Positions 29,854-38,517 of a stretch of DNA of 64,000 nucleotides are shown piece by piece; the first letter of the stretch is position 1; the number at the start of each line of letters is the position of its first letter. The notes under the pieces are model-generated. The model was not told the DNA's origin. It saw nothing but the letters and a program-made list of their open reading frames with translations, and did not search any database. The DNA lies in assembly GCF_029626145.1 (NCBI RefSeq), contig NZ_JARUBJ010000002.1:5243501-5307500 (forward strand), written 5' to 3'. A program made the translations under genes and the position numbers. This DNA is from Micromonospora sp. WMMD961. GTDB lineage: Bacteria; Actinomycetota; Actinomycetes; Mycobacteriales; Micromonosporaceae.

Positions 29854-30057
29854 ATGGCAACCGGCACGGTTAAGTGGTTCAACTCGGAAAAGGGCTTCGG
29901 CTTCATCGAGCAGGACGGTGGAGGGCCGGACGTGTTCGTCCACTACTCCGCCATCGCGACGAGCGGCTACCGGGAGCTCAACGAGGGCCAGAAGGTCGAG
30001 TTCGAGGTGACCCAGGGGCAGAAGGGTCCGCAGGCGGACAACGTCCGCCCGATGTAG
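29854..30057 (+). CDS. Cold-shock domain protein (CspA family)
   Basis: 67 residues, a single cold-shock OB fold. RNP1 (KGFGFIEQ) and RNP2 (DVFVHYSAI) are intact, so it should bind single-stranded RNA/DNA as a chaperone. ATG 29854 has GGGAGAGA about 6 nt upstream. A palindrome at 29777-29803 may control it, and a terminator follows 14 nt after the stop. Confidence 0.96.
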   Translation: MATGTVKWFNSEKGFGFIEQDGGGPDVFVHYSAIATSGYRELNEGQKVEFEVTQGQKGPQADNVRPM

Positions 30058-30071
30058 CTCCGTGCCGGTGG

Positions 30072-30094
30072 CGGCGGCCGGTCTCCGGCCGCCG
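30072..30094. terminator. Bidirectional terminator between the cold-shock and MFS genes
   Basis: CGGCGGCCGG-TCT-CCGGCCGCCG, a perfect 10-bp stem between convergent genes. Confidence 0.75.
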
Positions 30095-30105
30095 TCGCAG
30101 CGCAC

Positions 30106-31386
30106 TCAAGACGCCGCCGGGGCGGCGGGCAGGTCCCGCCGCCTTCGGAGTGGCCCGATCAACAGGATCAACGGGGTGACCGCCTGCCAGGCGGTCATCA
30201 CGACTATCGCTGTCCCGACGCCGTAGCGCGCCCCGATCGCACCGGCCAGCACGGCCGCCAGCGGGATGGTGCCGTAGTTGAGCAGCTGCATGCTCACCGT
30301 CACCCGGCCCAGCACGTGGTGCGGCGTGTAGGTCTGCCGGAAGGCCCCCTTGACCACGTTGCCGATCGCCACGCCGAGGCCGATCAGCAGACCGCCGACC
30401 GCCGGCCAGGTCAGTCCGATGCCGGGCGCGGCGAGCGGGATGAGCAGTGCCGGCGGGCCGGCGAGAGCACCCCCGATCAGCAGGGCTCGTGCGCTGCCGC
30501 AGCGCCGGGCCACCCTGGTGGCCACCAGGGCCCCGATGATCCCTCCGGCACTCATCACCCCGACCAGCGCACCGATCAGACCGGGTTCGAGGCGCAGTTC
30601 GCGGACCAGGAAGACCACCAGGACCGCCTGGTAGCCGCTCAGCCCGAAGTTGCTGGCCGCGCCGAAGGCCGTCAGCACCCGCAGGTACGGGTCCCGGACG
30701 ACGAAGCGCAGCCCCTCGGCGATGTCCTGACGCAGTGACCGGGACCGGTCCGCCCGGCGTACGCGCGGTTCTGGCGTGCGGATCCGCAGCAGCAGGGCCG
30801 CCGAGGCGAGGAACGTGAGCGCGTCCAACACGAGGGCGGCGACGGCACCGGTGAGCTGGGCGATCAAGCCGGCGAGGCCGGGCCCGACGACGTAGCTGGC
30901 GGTCTGCGTCGCCTGGAGCTTCGCGTTGCCCTCGGGTAGTTGCTCGGGCCGCAGCAGCACCGGCAGGTACACCTGGTCGGCGGTCTCGAAGAAGACTCGC
31001 GCGGCACCGGCGCTGAGAGCGACCACCAGCAGTTGCGTCACGGTGAGCCGACCCAGCACGGCGGCCAGCGGCACACTGAGGAACGCCACCGCGCAGAACA
31101 GGTCGCACACCACCATCACCGAGCGACGGGGCAGCCGGTCCACCCACGCGCCGGCGGGCAGGCCGATCAGCAGCCAGGGCACCCAGGCGGCGGCGGTGAG
31201 CACCGCGACCTGGAAGGTGGCGGCGTCGAGGACGGCGACCGCGACCAGTGGCAGCGCGACCGTGGTGACGTTGCTGCCGACGCTGCTGACGGCCTGGCCG
31301 GCCCAGAGCAGCCGGAAGTCGCGGTGCCGCAGCAGCCCGCCGGCCGTGCGGACGGGCGTCGGGCCACTGCGGGTGGCGGTGGTCAC
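30106..31386 (-). CDS. MFS transporter (putative drug efflux)
   Basis: 426 residues with about 12 hydrophobic segments; it starts FRLLWAGQAVSSVGSNVTTVALPLVAV and carries an MFS loop motif GAWVDRLPRRSVMV between TM2 and TM3. It resembles the macrolide-efflux/enterobactin-exporter type MFS proteins. GTG 31386 overlaps the stop of the upstream ArsR-type regulator (GTGA), so the pair is one operon and the regulator's ligand is likely an efflux substrate. Confidence 0.9.
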   Translation of the reverse strand: MTTATRSGPTPVRTAGGLLRHRDFRLLWAGQAVSSVGSNVTTVALPLVAVAVLDAATFQVAVLTAAAWVPWLLIGLPAGAWVDRLPRRSVMVVCDLFCAVAFLSVPLAAVLGRLTVTQLLVVALSAGAARVFFETADQVYLPVLLRPEQLPEGNAKLQATQTASYVVGPGLAGLIAQLTGAVAALVLDALTFLASAALLLRIRTPEPRVRRADRSRSLRQDIAEGLRFVVRDPYLRVLTAFGAASNFGLSGYQAVLVVFLVRELRLEPGLIGALVGVMSAGGIIGALVATRVARRCGSARALLIGGALAGPPALLIPLAAPGIGLTWPAVGGLLIGLGVAIGNVVKGAFRQTYTPHHVLGRVTVSMQLLNYGTIPLAAVLAGAIGARYGVGTAIVVMTAWQAVTPLILLIGPLRRRRDLPAAPAAS

Positions 31387-31958
31387 GGTCGGGCCGGTAC
31401 ACCGTGGACGAACACGAAGACGGGCTGGCGGTCGGCGTCGTCGTCGGGCAGGTCCCGGTTGGCCCAGCGGGCGAGGAGGTCGATCACCTCGCGGCTCAGC
31501 TCGGCCAGTTCGCCGGGCGTGAGGTGCAGCCAGTGGTCGGTGGAGAACGGCGCGTCCTCCCAGGCGGCCTGGGTGGCCTCGTCGGTGGCGTGCCACGCGC
31601 GGGCCAGGGCGACGTGCCGGTCGAGGTTGAGCGAGGTGGCGGCGTCGGCGACCACCCGGGCGGCCGGGTCGTTGTCGAAGTCGGTGTTGGACCAGCGCAG
31701 TCCTCGGGTGACCAGCCGCCACCACCGCTCGCGCCGGTCGCGGGCCAGCTCGGGCGCCTCGGTGACCAGGTCCGCGGCGGCGAGGACCTTGAGGTGGTGG
31801 CTCACGTTCGCCGGCGCCTGGTCGGTGCGCTCGGCGAGCAGACCGACGGTGGAGGGGCCGTGCACCTTGAGCACGTCCATCAGGCGGCGGCGCAGCGGGT
31901 GGGCCATGGCGGCCAGCGCCCGCGAGTCGGTGATCTGGCGTACGTCGGGACTCTCCAT
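31383..31958 (-). CDS. ArsR-family winged-helix repressor of the MFS operon
   Basis: 191 residues. The N-terminal winged helix (MAHPLRRRLMDVLKVHGPSTVGLLAERTDQAPANVSHHLKVL, with the recognition helix in the ANVSHHLKVL part) is of the HTH_20/ArsR type; the C-terminal 110 residues are helical and probably bind ligand or dimerise. No metal-binding Cys cluster is seen, so it is not a typical metal sensor. ATG 31958 is preferred; a TTG 51 nt upstream lies within the operator. A 44-bp palindrome at 31977-32020 is the obvious autoregulatory site. Confidence 0.88.
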   Translation of the reverse strand: MESPDVRQITDSRALAAMAHPLRRRLMDVLKVHGPSTVGLLAERTDQAPANVSHHLKVLAAADLVTEAPELARDRRERWWRLVTRGLRWSNTDFDNDPAARVVADAATSLNLDRHVALARAWHATDEATQAAWEDAPFSTDHWLHLTPGELAELSREVIDLLARWANRDLPDDDADRQPVFVFVHGVPARP

Positions 31959-31976
31959 GGGGGCCACGATGCCACT

Positions 31977-32020
31977 CGCAACAACTGTTGCGCAATAAGT
32001 ATTGCCCAACAGTTGTTGCG
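31977..32020. promoter_or_regulatory. 44-bp near-perfect operator palindrome of the ArsR-MFS operon
   Basis: CGCAACAACTGTTG (31977-31990), C, GCAATA-AG-TATTGC (31992-32005), C, CAACAGTTGTTGCG (32007-32020). Only the central AG and the two flanking C positions break symmetry. Each outer arm contains its own palindrome CAACA-N2-TGTTG, so two or three dimers could bind side by side. It lies 19-62 bp upstream of ATG 31958. Confidence 0.8.
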
Positions 32021-32066
32021 GAAATGGGAGGAGGGGCGGCTCGGCGGCTACGGGCCGCCCCTCCGC

Positions 32067-32939
32067 TCAGGCGACCAGCCGGCGGGCCAGCTCGTCGGCG
32101 ACCTGTTTGGCGATGGTGGGCGGAATGGCCGCGGCGATCTTCTCCGGCGTCAGCGAGGCCAGCACACCCTGGACGATCGCCGCCTCGTCGGTGAAGTCCT
32201 TCCCGGCCAGTGCGTTGAGCGTGGTCTGCAGGGCGGTGAGCTGCTTCGTCATCGCCTGCAGGTTCCAGTTGCCGGTCACCGGGGCACCGGTGTCGTCCCG
32301 ACCCTCCGCCAAACGGGTGTAGATCTGCCCGATCGGGTTTCGGCCGTCCAGCACGGTGAGGTTCGTGTAGACGGTCGCCAGCCAGTTGTGTTCTTCGGGG
32401 GTCATGTCGTCGTCCTCCAGGAGTCCGATGGAGCTGAGATAGCGGCGGAACAACGGCCGCTGGTCGCGGCCCGCCTTGATGGCGTCACGGAAGAAGCTGA
32501 AATGGGTGTGCCAACGGTGCGAACTGTCGCCGGTGCTGCGCTTGCCGAGGCGGTCCCACCGCCGCACCGTGCTGCCGTCGGGGCTGTAGATGATCTCGCG
32601 GATGTCCCGGGTGTCGGCCGCGTTCGCCGCGCACTGGGCCACGCACCAGACCGAGAAACTGGCCATGGTGTGCGTACGACCCCCGGAGCGGACCTCGAAC
32701 TGGCCGACATCCAGCGCCGCCGCGTCGAGGGTCAGTCCAGCGCGGTCCCGGGGTGACTCGACCACCGAGTAGTCGTTGGGGACGACCCGGTCTGATCCGC
32801 AGTGGTAGCCGCCCCGGTGGGCCGAGTCGCCGACGATGCCGACCTCCGCCGGCTCCAGGTCGTCCGGGCCGGGGGCGTTGTCGAGGTGGGTGAGAAGCAG
32901 ACTTCGAAGGGCCAACAGGTTTGCCGGGGCCCGGGTCAT
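32067..32939 (-). CDS. Uncharacterised protein, possibly a phage/endolysin-like fold
   Basis: 290 residues; no family recognised with confidence. ATG 32939 has GAGAGGGGGG 8 nt upstream. The N-terminal 150 residues contain SAHRGGYHCGSDRV, NDYSVVESPRDRAG, DVGQFEV and WCVAQC, a His/Asp/Cys-rich pattern reminiscent of M15/endolysin-like domains sometimes attached to phage structural proteins. The C-terminal 60 residues (LQTTLNALAGKDFTDEAAIVQGV and onwards) look like a helical domain. There is no signal peptide. An 18-bp palindrome lies 43 bp before the start. No other phage gene is near. Confidence 0.6.
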   Translation of the reverse strand: MTRAPANLLALRSLLLTHLDNAPGPDDLEPAEVGIVGDSAHRGGYHCGSDRVVPNDYSVVESPRDRAGLTLDAAALDVGQFEVRSGGRTHTMASFSVWCVAQCAANAADTRDIREIIYSPDGSTVRRWDRLGKRSTGDSSHRWHTHFSFFRDAIKAGRDQRPLFRRYLSSIGLLEDDDMTPEEHNWLATVYTNLTVLDGRNPIGQIYTRLAEGRDDTGAPVTGNWNLQAMTKQLTALQTTLNALAGKDFTDEAAIVQGVLASLTPEKIAAAIPPTIAKQVADELARRLVA

Positions 32940-32981
32940 GGGGTCCCCCCTCTCAATCGGGCGGGGACCGGGCACGACGTC

Positions 32982-32999
32982 ACACCGCGTACGCGGTGT
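32982..32999. promoter_or_regulatory. 18-bp perfect palindrome upstream of gene 32939
   Basis: ACACCGCGTACGCGGTGT, perfect dyad, 43-60 bp before the start codon; a candidate operator. Confidence 0.55.
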
Positions 33000-33098
33000 T
33001 GGGCTTTGGGCGAGCCCGGTCTGCTGGTGCACGGCGCCGGGCGTTGACTCAACCATAGCCCGCGTTTCCGGTGAATGCCCAGCTCAGACCGGCTCTGT

Positions 33099-34781
33099 TC
33101 AGATTGGAGGTTCGGCCGGGGCAGAGTGGACAATCGGCAACAGCAGTGCCGAGGGATGCGGGGGGTCATGCAGAACCTGCCGCCAGCCGGCACGCAGCGT
33201 CACCGCCGTGCCGAGGGGTTCGCCGGTGCCGGGGTTGCGCGCCCAGCGCGGGTGGGCGCCGCCGGCGACCTGCACCCGCAGTCGGTGTCCGGCGGCGAAC
33301 CGGTACGCGGTCGGCCAGAGCGGCACCGGCACCCGCCGCACGCCGTCAGGGTCGGTCGGAAAGTGCTCGGGGGTGACTCGCACCAGCCCGTCGCACACGT
33401 TCCACGAGCGCCCCCGACGGTCCACGTCGCACAGTCGAACGAAGACGTCCAGGTGCGGCAGCTCGGCGCGGACGTGGATCTCGGCGCGGACCGGGCCGAT
33501 CACCTCGACCGGGCCGGTCAGTGGGGCGCTGGTGTAGGTCAGCACGTCGGGGCGGGCCTCGACGTGCCGGTTGTCCACCGGGCCGGCCCGCTGGGCGACG
33601 AGCAGCGGGCCACCCGCCGACGGGGTCGGGTCGGCCGGGTCGTACCGGAACTCGTCCGGCGCCGACTCGACCGGCGGGCGCGCCGCCAGCTCACCACCCG
33701 GATGCAGGTGCCACGCGGTCTGCACCGCCGGGGGCGGCCAGTCCGGCAGGTTCCGCCACCCGCCGCCGGGACCGCCCACGTACAGCCGTACCGGGGCGCA
33801 GACGTGGCGTTGCGGGCGTCGGCCCGCCGGTTGCGCGGCCGCGAGGTGCTCGTCCAGCCAGGCCAACCCCTCCCGCAGGGCGGCCACGAACAGTCCGGGG
33901 CTGCCGTGCGTCCACGGGCCGATCACCAGGCGCGGCTGCGCTCCGGCGGCGCGCAGGGTGGCGTAGTCGTCGAGCTGGGCGGGCAGGAAGATGTCGTGCC
34001 AGCCGGTGACCATGGCCACCGGTGCCCGCACCCGGGCCACCCGGTCGGCGAAGACACGGGTCCGCCAGTAGACGGCGTCCGGGTCGTGGTGGCGCAGCCA
34101 CTCCTGGAAGAACGGAATGGTCACGCCGGTGGCCACCCGGTCGGCGTCCACCAACGGCAGGTGCCGCAGCGCGGCGGCGAGCCGGGGTTGCCCACGCTTG
34201 AGCTCCCACTGCCGGGCCAGCCACGGCACGGTCTGCGCGTGCAGCAGCTCCGCCCAGGTCAGCACCGTGTCCAGCGCGAAGGACTCCCCCGCGTACGTCG
34301 AATCCCGGGTGGCCGATGCGGTCACCACGGCGACCATCGCGCGGAGGTCGGCGTCGGCGTCGGCGGCCAGCGCCCACTGCGCGAAGCCCTGGTAGCTGAC
34401 CCCGAACATGCCCAGCTGGCCGGCCCACCAGGGTTGCCGGCGCAGCCAGTCCAGGGTGTCCACTCCGTCGTCGCGCTCGTGGACGAGCGGGGCGAAGGTG
34501 CCCCCGGAGCCGTCGGTGCCCCGGCAGGACTGGATCACCGCATGCAGGCCCCGGGCGGCGAGCAGCCGGCCGAGCAGCCGCAGCGGTCCACCCCGCCCGT
34601 ACGGGGTGCGGATCAGGACGGTCGGCGCGCCCCGGGCCGCCGGGGCGTAGTGGTCGGTGCGCAGCACCACACCGTCGCGGGCCCGGACCGGGATGGCGCG
34701 GGTTAGCCGCACCGGACCGGGACGGGTCGGTGGCAGCCGGAGCGCGGCGGCAGCGAGGCGGGCGACGAGCCGGTCCGGCAC
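33099..34781 (-). CDS. CocE/NonD-family serine hydrolase (X-Pro dipeptidyl-peptidase S15 fold)
   Basis: 560 residues. An alpha/beta-hydrolase part with the acid RGTDGSGG region, nucleophile Ser129 in MFGVSYQGF, Asp in TGWHDIFLP and His in IGPWTHG; a C-terminal jelly-roll (from about residue 390) completes the S15/CocE architecture. It acts on acyl esters or amides; the substrate is unknown. No signal peptide. GTG 34781 is 3 nt from the marR stop, so the two are one operon and the hydrolase may detoxify a compound sensed by MarR and exported by the divergent MMPL protein. Confidence 0.87.
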   Translation of the reverse strand: MPDRLVARLAAAALRLPPTRPGPVRLTRAIPVRARDGVVLRTDHYAPAARGAPTVLIRTPYGRGGPLRLLGRLLAARGLHAVIQSCRGTDGSGGTFAPLVHERDDGVDTLDWLRRQPWWAGQLGMFGVSYQGFAQWALAADADADLRAMVAVVTASATRDSTYAGESFALDTVLTWAELLHAQTVPWLARQWELKRGQPRLAAALRHLPLVDADRVATGVTIPFFQEWLRHHDPDAVYWRTRVFADRVARVRAPVAMVTGWHDIFLPAQLDDYATLRAAGAQPRLVIGPWTHGSPGLFVAALREGLAWLDEHLAAAQPAGRRPQRHVCAPVRLYVGGPGGGWRNLPDWPPPAVQTAWHLHPGGELAARPPVESAPDEFRYDPADPTPSAGGPLLVAQRAGPVDNRHVEARPDVLTYTSAPLTGPVEVIGPVRAEIHVRAELPHLDVFVRLCDVDRRGRSWNVCDGLVRVTPEHFPTDPDGVRRVPVPLWPTAYRFAAGHRLRVQVAGGAHPRWARNPGTGEPLGTAVTLRAGWRQVLHDPPHPSALLLPIVHSAPAEPPI

Positions 34782-34784
34782 TTC

Positions 34785-35315
34785 TCAGCCCGTCGGGCGG
34801 CGGGGCGGCTCGGGACGGGCGGCGCGTACCGCGTCGCGGTGCTCGCGCAGCGACTCGCCCATCTCCGCCATGAACCGGTGCACGATCTCCAGCTCGTCGT
34901 CGCCGAAGCGGTCCATCACCGTGTCGGTACGCGCGCCCAGGGGCTGGAAGAACGCCATGGCCAGGGCGGCGCCCTGGTCGGCGTAGTGCAGCAGCACCTT
35001 GCGCCGGTCGGCGGTGTCCCGGTCCCGCCGGATGTGACCGGCCCGTTCGAGCCGGTCGATCAGGGCGGTGACCGAGCCGGAGGAGAGGTTGAGGTGCTCG
35101 CCGAGGCGGCCGGGGGTGATCGGCTCACCGAGCAGCTCGGCGTCCATCACGGCGATCAACGCCTGCAGGTCGGTCGGGTTGAGCCCGTGCAGGTTGGCGA
35201 AGGCGTGACCGACCTGCTGGGCGTCCGCCGCGTACCGCCGGAGGTTGTTGGTGATCTCCGCGACCAGCTGCTCGCGGCGCGTGTCGCGCCGCCGGTACAT
35301 GCCGTGAGTCGCCAC
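34785..35315 (-). CDS. MarR-family transcriptional regulator
   Basis: 176 residues from GTG 35315 (ATG 35300 and ATG 35357 are alternatives; the ribosome site is ambiguous). Winged helix-turn-helix GRLGEHLNLSSGSVTALIDRLERAGHIRRDRDTADRRKVLLHY with the conserved DxRxxx wing is intact, flanked by dimerisation helices. It is divergent from the MMPL transporter and cotranscribed with the CocE-type hydrolase, so it probably represses both promoters through the AT-rich site at 35372-35391. Confidence 0.88.
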   Translation of the reverse strand: MATHGMYRRRDTRREQLVAEITNNLRRYAADAQQVGHAFANLHGLNPTDLQALIAVMDAELLGEPITPGRLGEHLNLSSGSVTALIDRLERAGHIRRDRDTADRRKVLLHYADQGAALAMAFFQPLGARTDTVMDRFGDDELEIVHRFMAEMGESLREHRDAVRAARPEPPRRPTG

Positions 35316-35371
35316 CTCGCGTCGCTTCCCCCGTCGTCGGTCCTCGGGTTGCAGCATAGAACAGCCGCCGA

Positions 35372-35391
35372 TAATCTCGCCTATCAAGATA
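35372..35391. promoter_or_regulatory. Candidate MarR operator in the marR-MMPL divergent spacer
   Basis: TAATCTCGCC followed by TATCAAGATA (the palindrome TATC-N2-GATA at 35382-35391). This AT-rich island resembles TATCTTGA-type MarR sites and lies between the divergent starts. Confidence 0.45.
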
Positions 35392-35423
35392 CTCGACTTC
35401 CGAAGGACCCCGAGGTCACCCTG

Positions 35424-37550
35424 ATGTCTGTGTTCACCAGAGTCGCCCGAGGCCGGTTGGCCGCCTGGCTCACCGTGGCCGCGGCGATCGTCGTCGCCGC
35501 GATCGTGTTCGGGACACCCCAGCCGGACAACCCGGCACCGGTCTCGGCCACCGGCCTGTCCGCGCAGTGGCAGTCGACCCAGGTGCAGCGCCTCCAGGAC
35601 CAGCTGCCCACAAGCGACGTGCAGCCGGCCATCGTGGTGGTCAGCCGCAGCGACGGCGGCGCGCTGAGCGAGGCCGACCGGGCCGGTGTCGACGCCCGCG
35701 CCGGCGACCTGCGCCGCTTCGCGGCGGGCGGGCAGGTCAGCCCCGCCCAGGTCTCCCCGGACGGCACTGTCGCCCTGGTCGCCGTGCCGGTCGACACCGC
35801 AGGCGGGCAGGAGGCCGTCACCGCGACGGTGAGCGAGCTGCGCACCGCGCTGGCGGACCTGCCCGCCGGCCTGACCGCTGACGTGACCGGTTCCCCCGCC
35901 TTCACGGCCGACCTCTCCTCGGTGTTCGACGGCGCCGACGTCACCCTGCTCGCGGTGACCGCCGCCGTCGTGGCGGTGCTGCTGCTGATCACCTACCGCA
36001 GCCCGTTCCTGTGGATCGTGCCGCTGGCCGTGGTCGCGGCGACCGAACAGATCACCCTGCGCGCGGTGGACACCCTCGTGCCGGCCGTCGGCATCAACCT
36101 CCAGCAGGGCCAGGTCACCGGCATCGCCAGCGTGCTGGTCTTCGGCGCCGCCACCGACTACGCCCTGCTGCTCATCGCCCGCTACCGGGAGGAGTTGCGG
36201 CGTGCGGAGGATCGCTTCGCGGCGATGCGCGCCGCGCTGCGCCGAACCGCCGAGCCCATCCTGGCCAGCGGCGGCACCGTGGTGCTCGGCGTCCTCACCC
36301 TGCTGCTCAGCGAGCAGGAGACCAACCGGGCACTGGCGGTGGCCTGCGCCACCGGTGTGGTCTTCGCCATGCTCTCGGCCCTGTTCGTGCTCCCCGCCGT
36401 CCTGGTGCTGTTCGGCAGGGGCCTGTTCTGGCCGTTCGTCCCCCGCGTCGGTGGCCCGGCCCGGGAGGGTCGGCTCTGGGGGCGGCTCGGCGCCGCCGTG
36501 GAACGCCGCCCGGTGGTGGTCGCCGTGCTGGCCACAGTGCTGCTCGGCGGTCTGGCCCTGGGTGGTCTCGGGATCCGCACCGGCCTGTCCGAGACCGAGC
36601 AGTTCCGGGCCCAACCCGAGGCGGTGACCGGCGCGCAGACGCTGGCCCGGTCGTTCCCCGCCGGCAGCACGCAACCCGTGGCCGTGCTCACCACCCCCGC
36701 GGCGGTGCGGGCGGTCACCGCCGCCGCCGCCGCCGTGCCCGGCGTCGCCTCGGCGCGCCCCGGCGACGTCGGCGAGGCCGTTGCCCAGGTCGACGTGGTC
36801 CTGGACGCCGAGCCCGGCACCACCGCCTCGGACCGCGCGATCGAGGCGCTGCGCGAGGCGGTGGCCGCCGTTCCCGGCTCCGCTCCCCCGGCCGCCGCCG
36901 GCGCGGACGCGCCCTCCGGGGCGATCGTCGGTGGCTCCGTGGCCGCCACCTACGACTCCGACGAGGCCAACGACCGCGACCTACGACTGATCCTGCCGAT
37001 CATCCTGCTGTTGGTCGGCGCGGTGCTCGTGCTCCTGCTACGCGGGCTGCTCGCACCGTTGCTGCTGGTGCTCACCGTGATCGCGTCGTTCTTCGCCAGC
37101 CTCGGCGCGGCGTGGCTGCTCTTCGACCACGTGTTGGACTTCCCGGCGCTCGACAGCGGCGTCCTGCTGCTCGCCTTCGTGTTCCTGGTGGCGCTCGGCG
37201 TGGACTACAACATCTTCCTGGTCACCCGGGCTCGGGAGGACGCGCGCAGCGTGGGCACCCGCGAAGGAATGCTCTCCGCCCTTCGGGTCACCGGTGGAGT
37301 GATCACCAGCGCCGGGGTGCTGCTCGCCGCGGTCTTCGCAGTGCTCGGCGTGCTGCCGCTGATCACACTGACCCAGATCGGCATCATCGTCTGCATCGGC
37401 GTCCTGCTGGACACCCTGCTGGTCCGCACGGTCGTGGTGCCGGCCCTGGCGTTCCTGCTCGGTGAGCGCTTCTGGTGGCCCGGCCGGATCACCCGCGACC
37501 CCGTGCCGGCCACCCCGAGGTCACCGGAGCCACTCGCCACTCACGACTGA
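35424..37550 (+). CDS. MMPL-family (RND-type) transporter
   Basis: 708 residues. Two homologous halves, each with one N-terminal TM, an extracytoplasmic domain and five to six TMs. The conserved GAATDYALLLIARYREELRR (TM4 region of half 1) and GVDYNIFLVTRAREDARS (half 2) carry the Asp-Tyr pairs of the proton relay. Such proteins export lipids or hydrophobic drugs. ATG 35424 gives the usual short N-terminus MSVFTRVARGRLAAWLTVAAA. Divergent MarR is the likely repressor. A strong terminator follows at 37561-37598. Confidence 0.93.
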   Translation: MSVFTRVARGRLAAWLTVAAAIVVAAIVFGTPQPDNPAPVSATGLSAQWQSTQVQRLQDQLPTSDVQPAIVVVSRSDGGALSEADRAGVDARAGDLRRFAAGGQVSPAQVSPDGTVALVAVPVDTAGGQEAVTATVSELRTALADLPAGLTADVTGSPAFTADLSSVFDGADVTLLAVTAAVVAVLLLITYRSPFLWIVPLAVVAATEQITLRAVDTLVPAVGINLQQGQVTGIASVLVFGAATDYALLLIARYREELRRAEDRFAAMRAALRRTAEPILASGGTVVLGVLTLLLSEQETNRALAVACATGVVFAMLSALFVLPAVLVLFGRGLFWPFVPRVGGPAREGRLWGRLGAAVERRPVVVAVLATVLLGGLALGGLGIRTGLSETEQFRAQPEAVTGAQTLARSFPAGSTQPVAVLTTPAAVRAVTAAAAAVPGVASARPGDVGEAVAQVDVVLDAEPGTTASDRAIEALREAVAAVPGSAPPAAAGADAPSGAIVGGSVAATYDSDEANDRDLRLILPIILLLVGAVLVLLLRGLLAPLLLVLTVIASFFASLGAAWLLFDHVLDFPALDSGVLLLAFVFLVALGVDYNIFLVTRAREDARSVGTREGMLSALRVTGGVITSAGVLLAAVFAVLGVLPLITLTQIGIIVCIGVLLDTLLVRTVVVPALAFLLGERFWWPGRITRDPVPATPRSPEPLATHD

Positions 37551-37560
37551 GCGACAGGTG

Positions 37561-37598
37561 CGACGGGGGCCGTGGCGGTGCCGTCACGGCCCCCGTCG
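37561..37598. terminator. Bidirectional terminator between MMPL and transglycosylase genes
   Basis: CGACGGGGGCCGTG at 37561-37574 pairs perfectly with 37585-37598; 10-nt loop; convergent genes. Confidence 0.8.
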
Positions 37599-37601
37599 AC
37601 G

Positions 37602-38483
37602 TCAGTAGTCCAGGCAGACGCACTCGGACATCAGCGCACGCACGTTGCGCACGTACGACGGGTTGGGGATGGCCAGCGGCTCACCCTCCTGCGCCACCGC
37701 CCCGTGCCCGAAGTTGTACGCGGCGATCACCGCGTTGAGCAGGCAGGAATTCAGCTCCGAGGTGCACAGGGCCGGGTCGAGACGGAAATCCGACTCGAAG
37801 TACATGTCGCCGATGTACTTCGTCGTCCAGGCCAGGTACGTGGCGCCCAGGTAGGCGTTGTCCCGGTAGGCGTCGATCTCGTAGCTCTTCTCGAACCGCT
37901 GGTTCATCCAGGTCGCGGTGCCCGGCATCACCTGCATCAGCCCGACGCCGCCGTCGCAGGCGTAGATGTTGGACTGCCAGCCGCTCTCCTGCCAGGCGGT
38001 GGCCTTGAGCAGGGCGAGCGGGATCTTGATGTCCGGCGCGGAGGACGGCCAGTAGGTGCGGGCGGCCGCGTCGGTCAGCGCCGCCTTCACCTCGGCCCGG
38101 GTCGCCTGGGTGCCCTTGTACGTCGGCTTGCAGGAGGTCGGCGCCGGCTTCGGTGGGGGCGGCGGGACCTGCGTCTCGGTGGGCGGCTTCGCCACGGCGA
38201 GGGGCTTCGGCGCAGTGCGGGTCGGCTTCTTCGTGGGCTTCTTCGTCGGCGTCGGGGTGGCACTGGGGCTCGGTGCGGCACCCATCGACTCCACCGCGCT
38301 CACCGACGGGCTCGGCTCCCCGGTGGCCTCGTCGGCGGGGGCGTCGTTCGGCGCGTCGGTGAGCGCCACCGGAGCCGCCTGGTCCTGCGGGGTCTCCCCC
38401 TTGGCGGCGCAGCCGACCAGCACGTTCGCCAACAGGAAGCCGGCGAGCACCGCGGCGCCCAGCCGGCTGGTCCGTCGAACCAT
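37602..38483 (-). CDS. Lytic transglycosylase lipoprotein (SLT domain)
   Basis: 293 residues. A lipoprotein signal peptide (LAGFLLANVLVGC, lipobox Cys about 25), then a 100-residue Pro/Thr/Lys-rich linker with tandem KKPT repeats, then a goose-lysozyme-like SLT domain: catalytic Glu in TAWQESGW, GVGLMQVMPGTATW and AYNFGHGAV. It should cut peptidoglycan glycan strands outside the membrane. ATG 38483 has GGGGGAGG 7 nt upstream. The C-terminus ends in CVCLDY. Confidence 0.9.
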   Translation of the reverse strand: MVRRTSRLGAAVLAGFLLANVLVGCAAKGETPQDQAAPVALTDAPNDAPADEATGEPSPSVSAVESMGAAPSPSATPTPTKKPTKKPTRTAPKPLAVAKPPTETQVPPPPPKPAPTSCKPTYKGTQATRAEVKAALTDAAARTYWPSSAPDIKIPLALLKATAWQESGWQSNIYACDGGVGLMQVMPGTATWMNQRFEKSYEIDAYRDNAYLGATYLAWTTKYIGDMYFESDFRLDPALCTSELNSCLLNAVIAAYNFGHGAVAQEGEPLAIPNPSYVRNVRALMSECVCLDY

Positions 38484-38517
38484 GCCCTTGCCTCCCCCGT
38501 GTGATGGTCGCCGCACC

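Noticed and set aside
32067..32939. Prophage remnant
   Set aside because: The protein has a faint endolysin-like look but there is no integrase, capsid, portal, terminase or attachment site around it.
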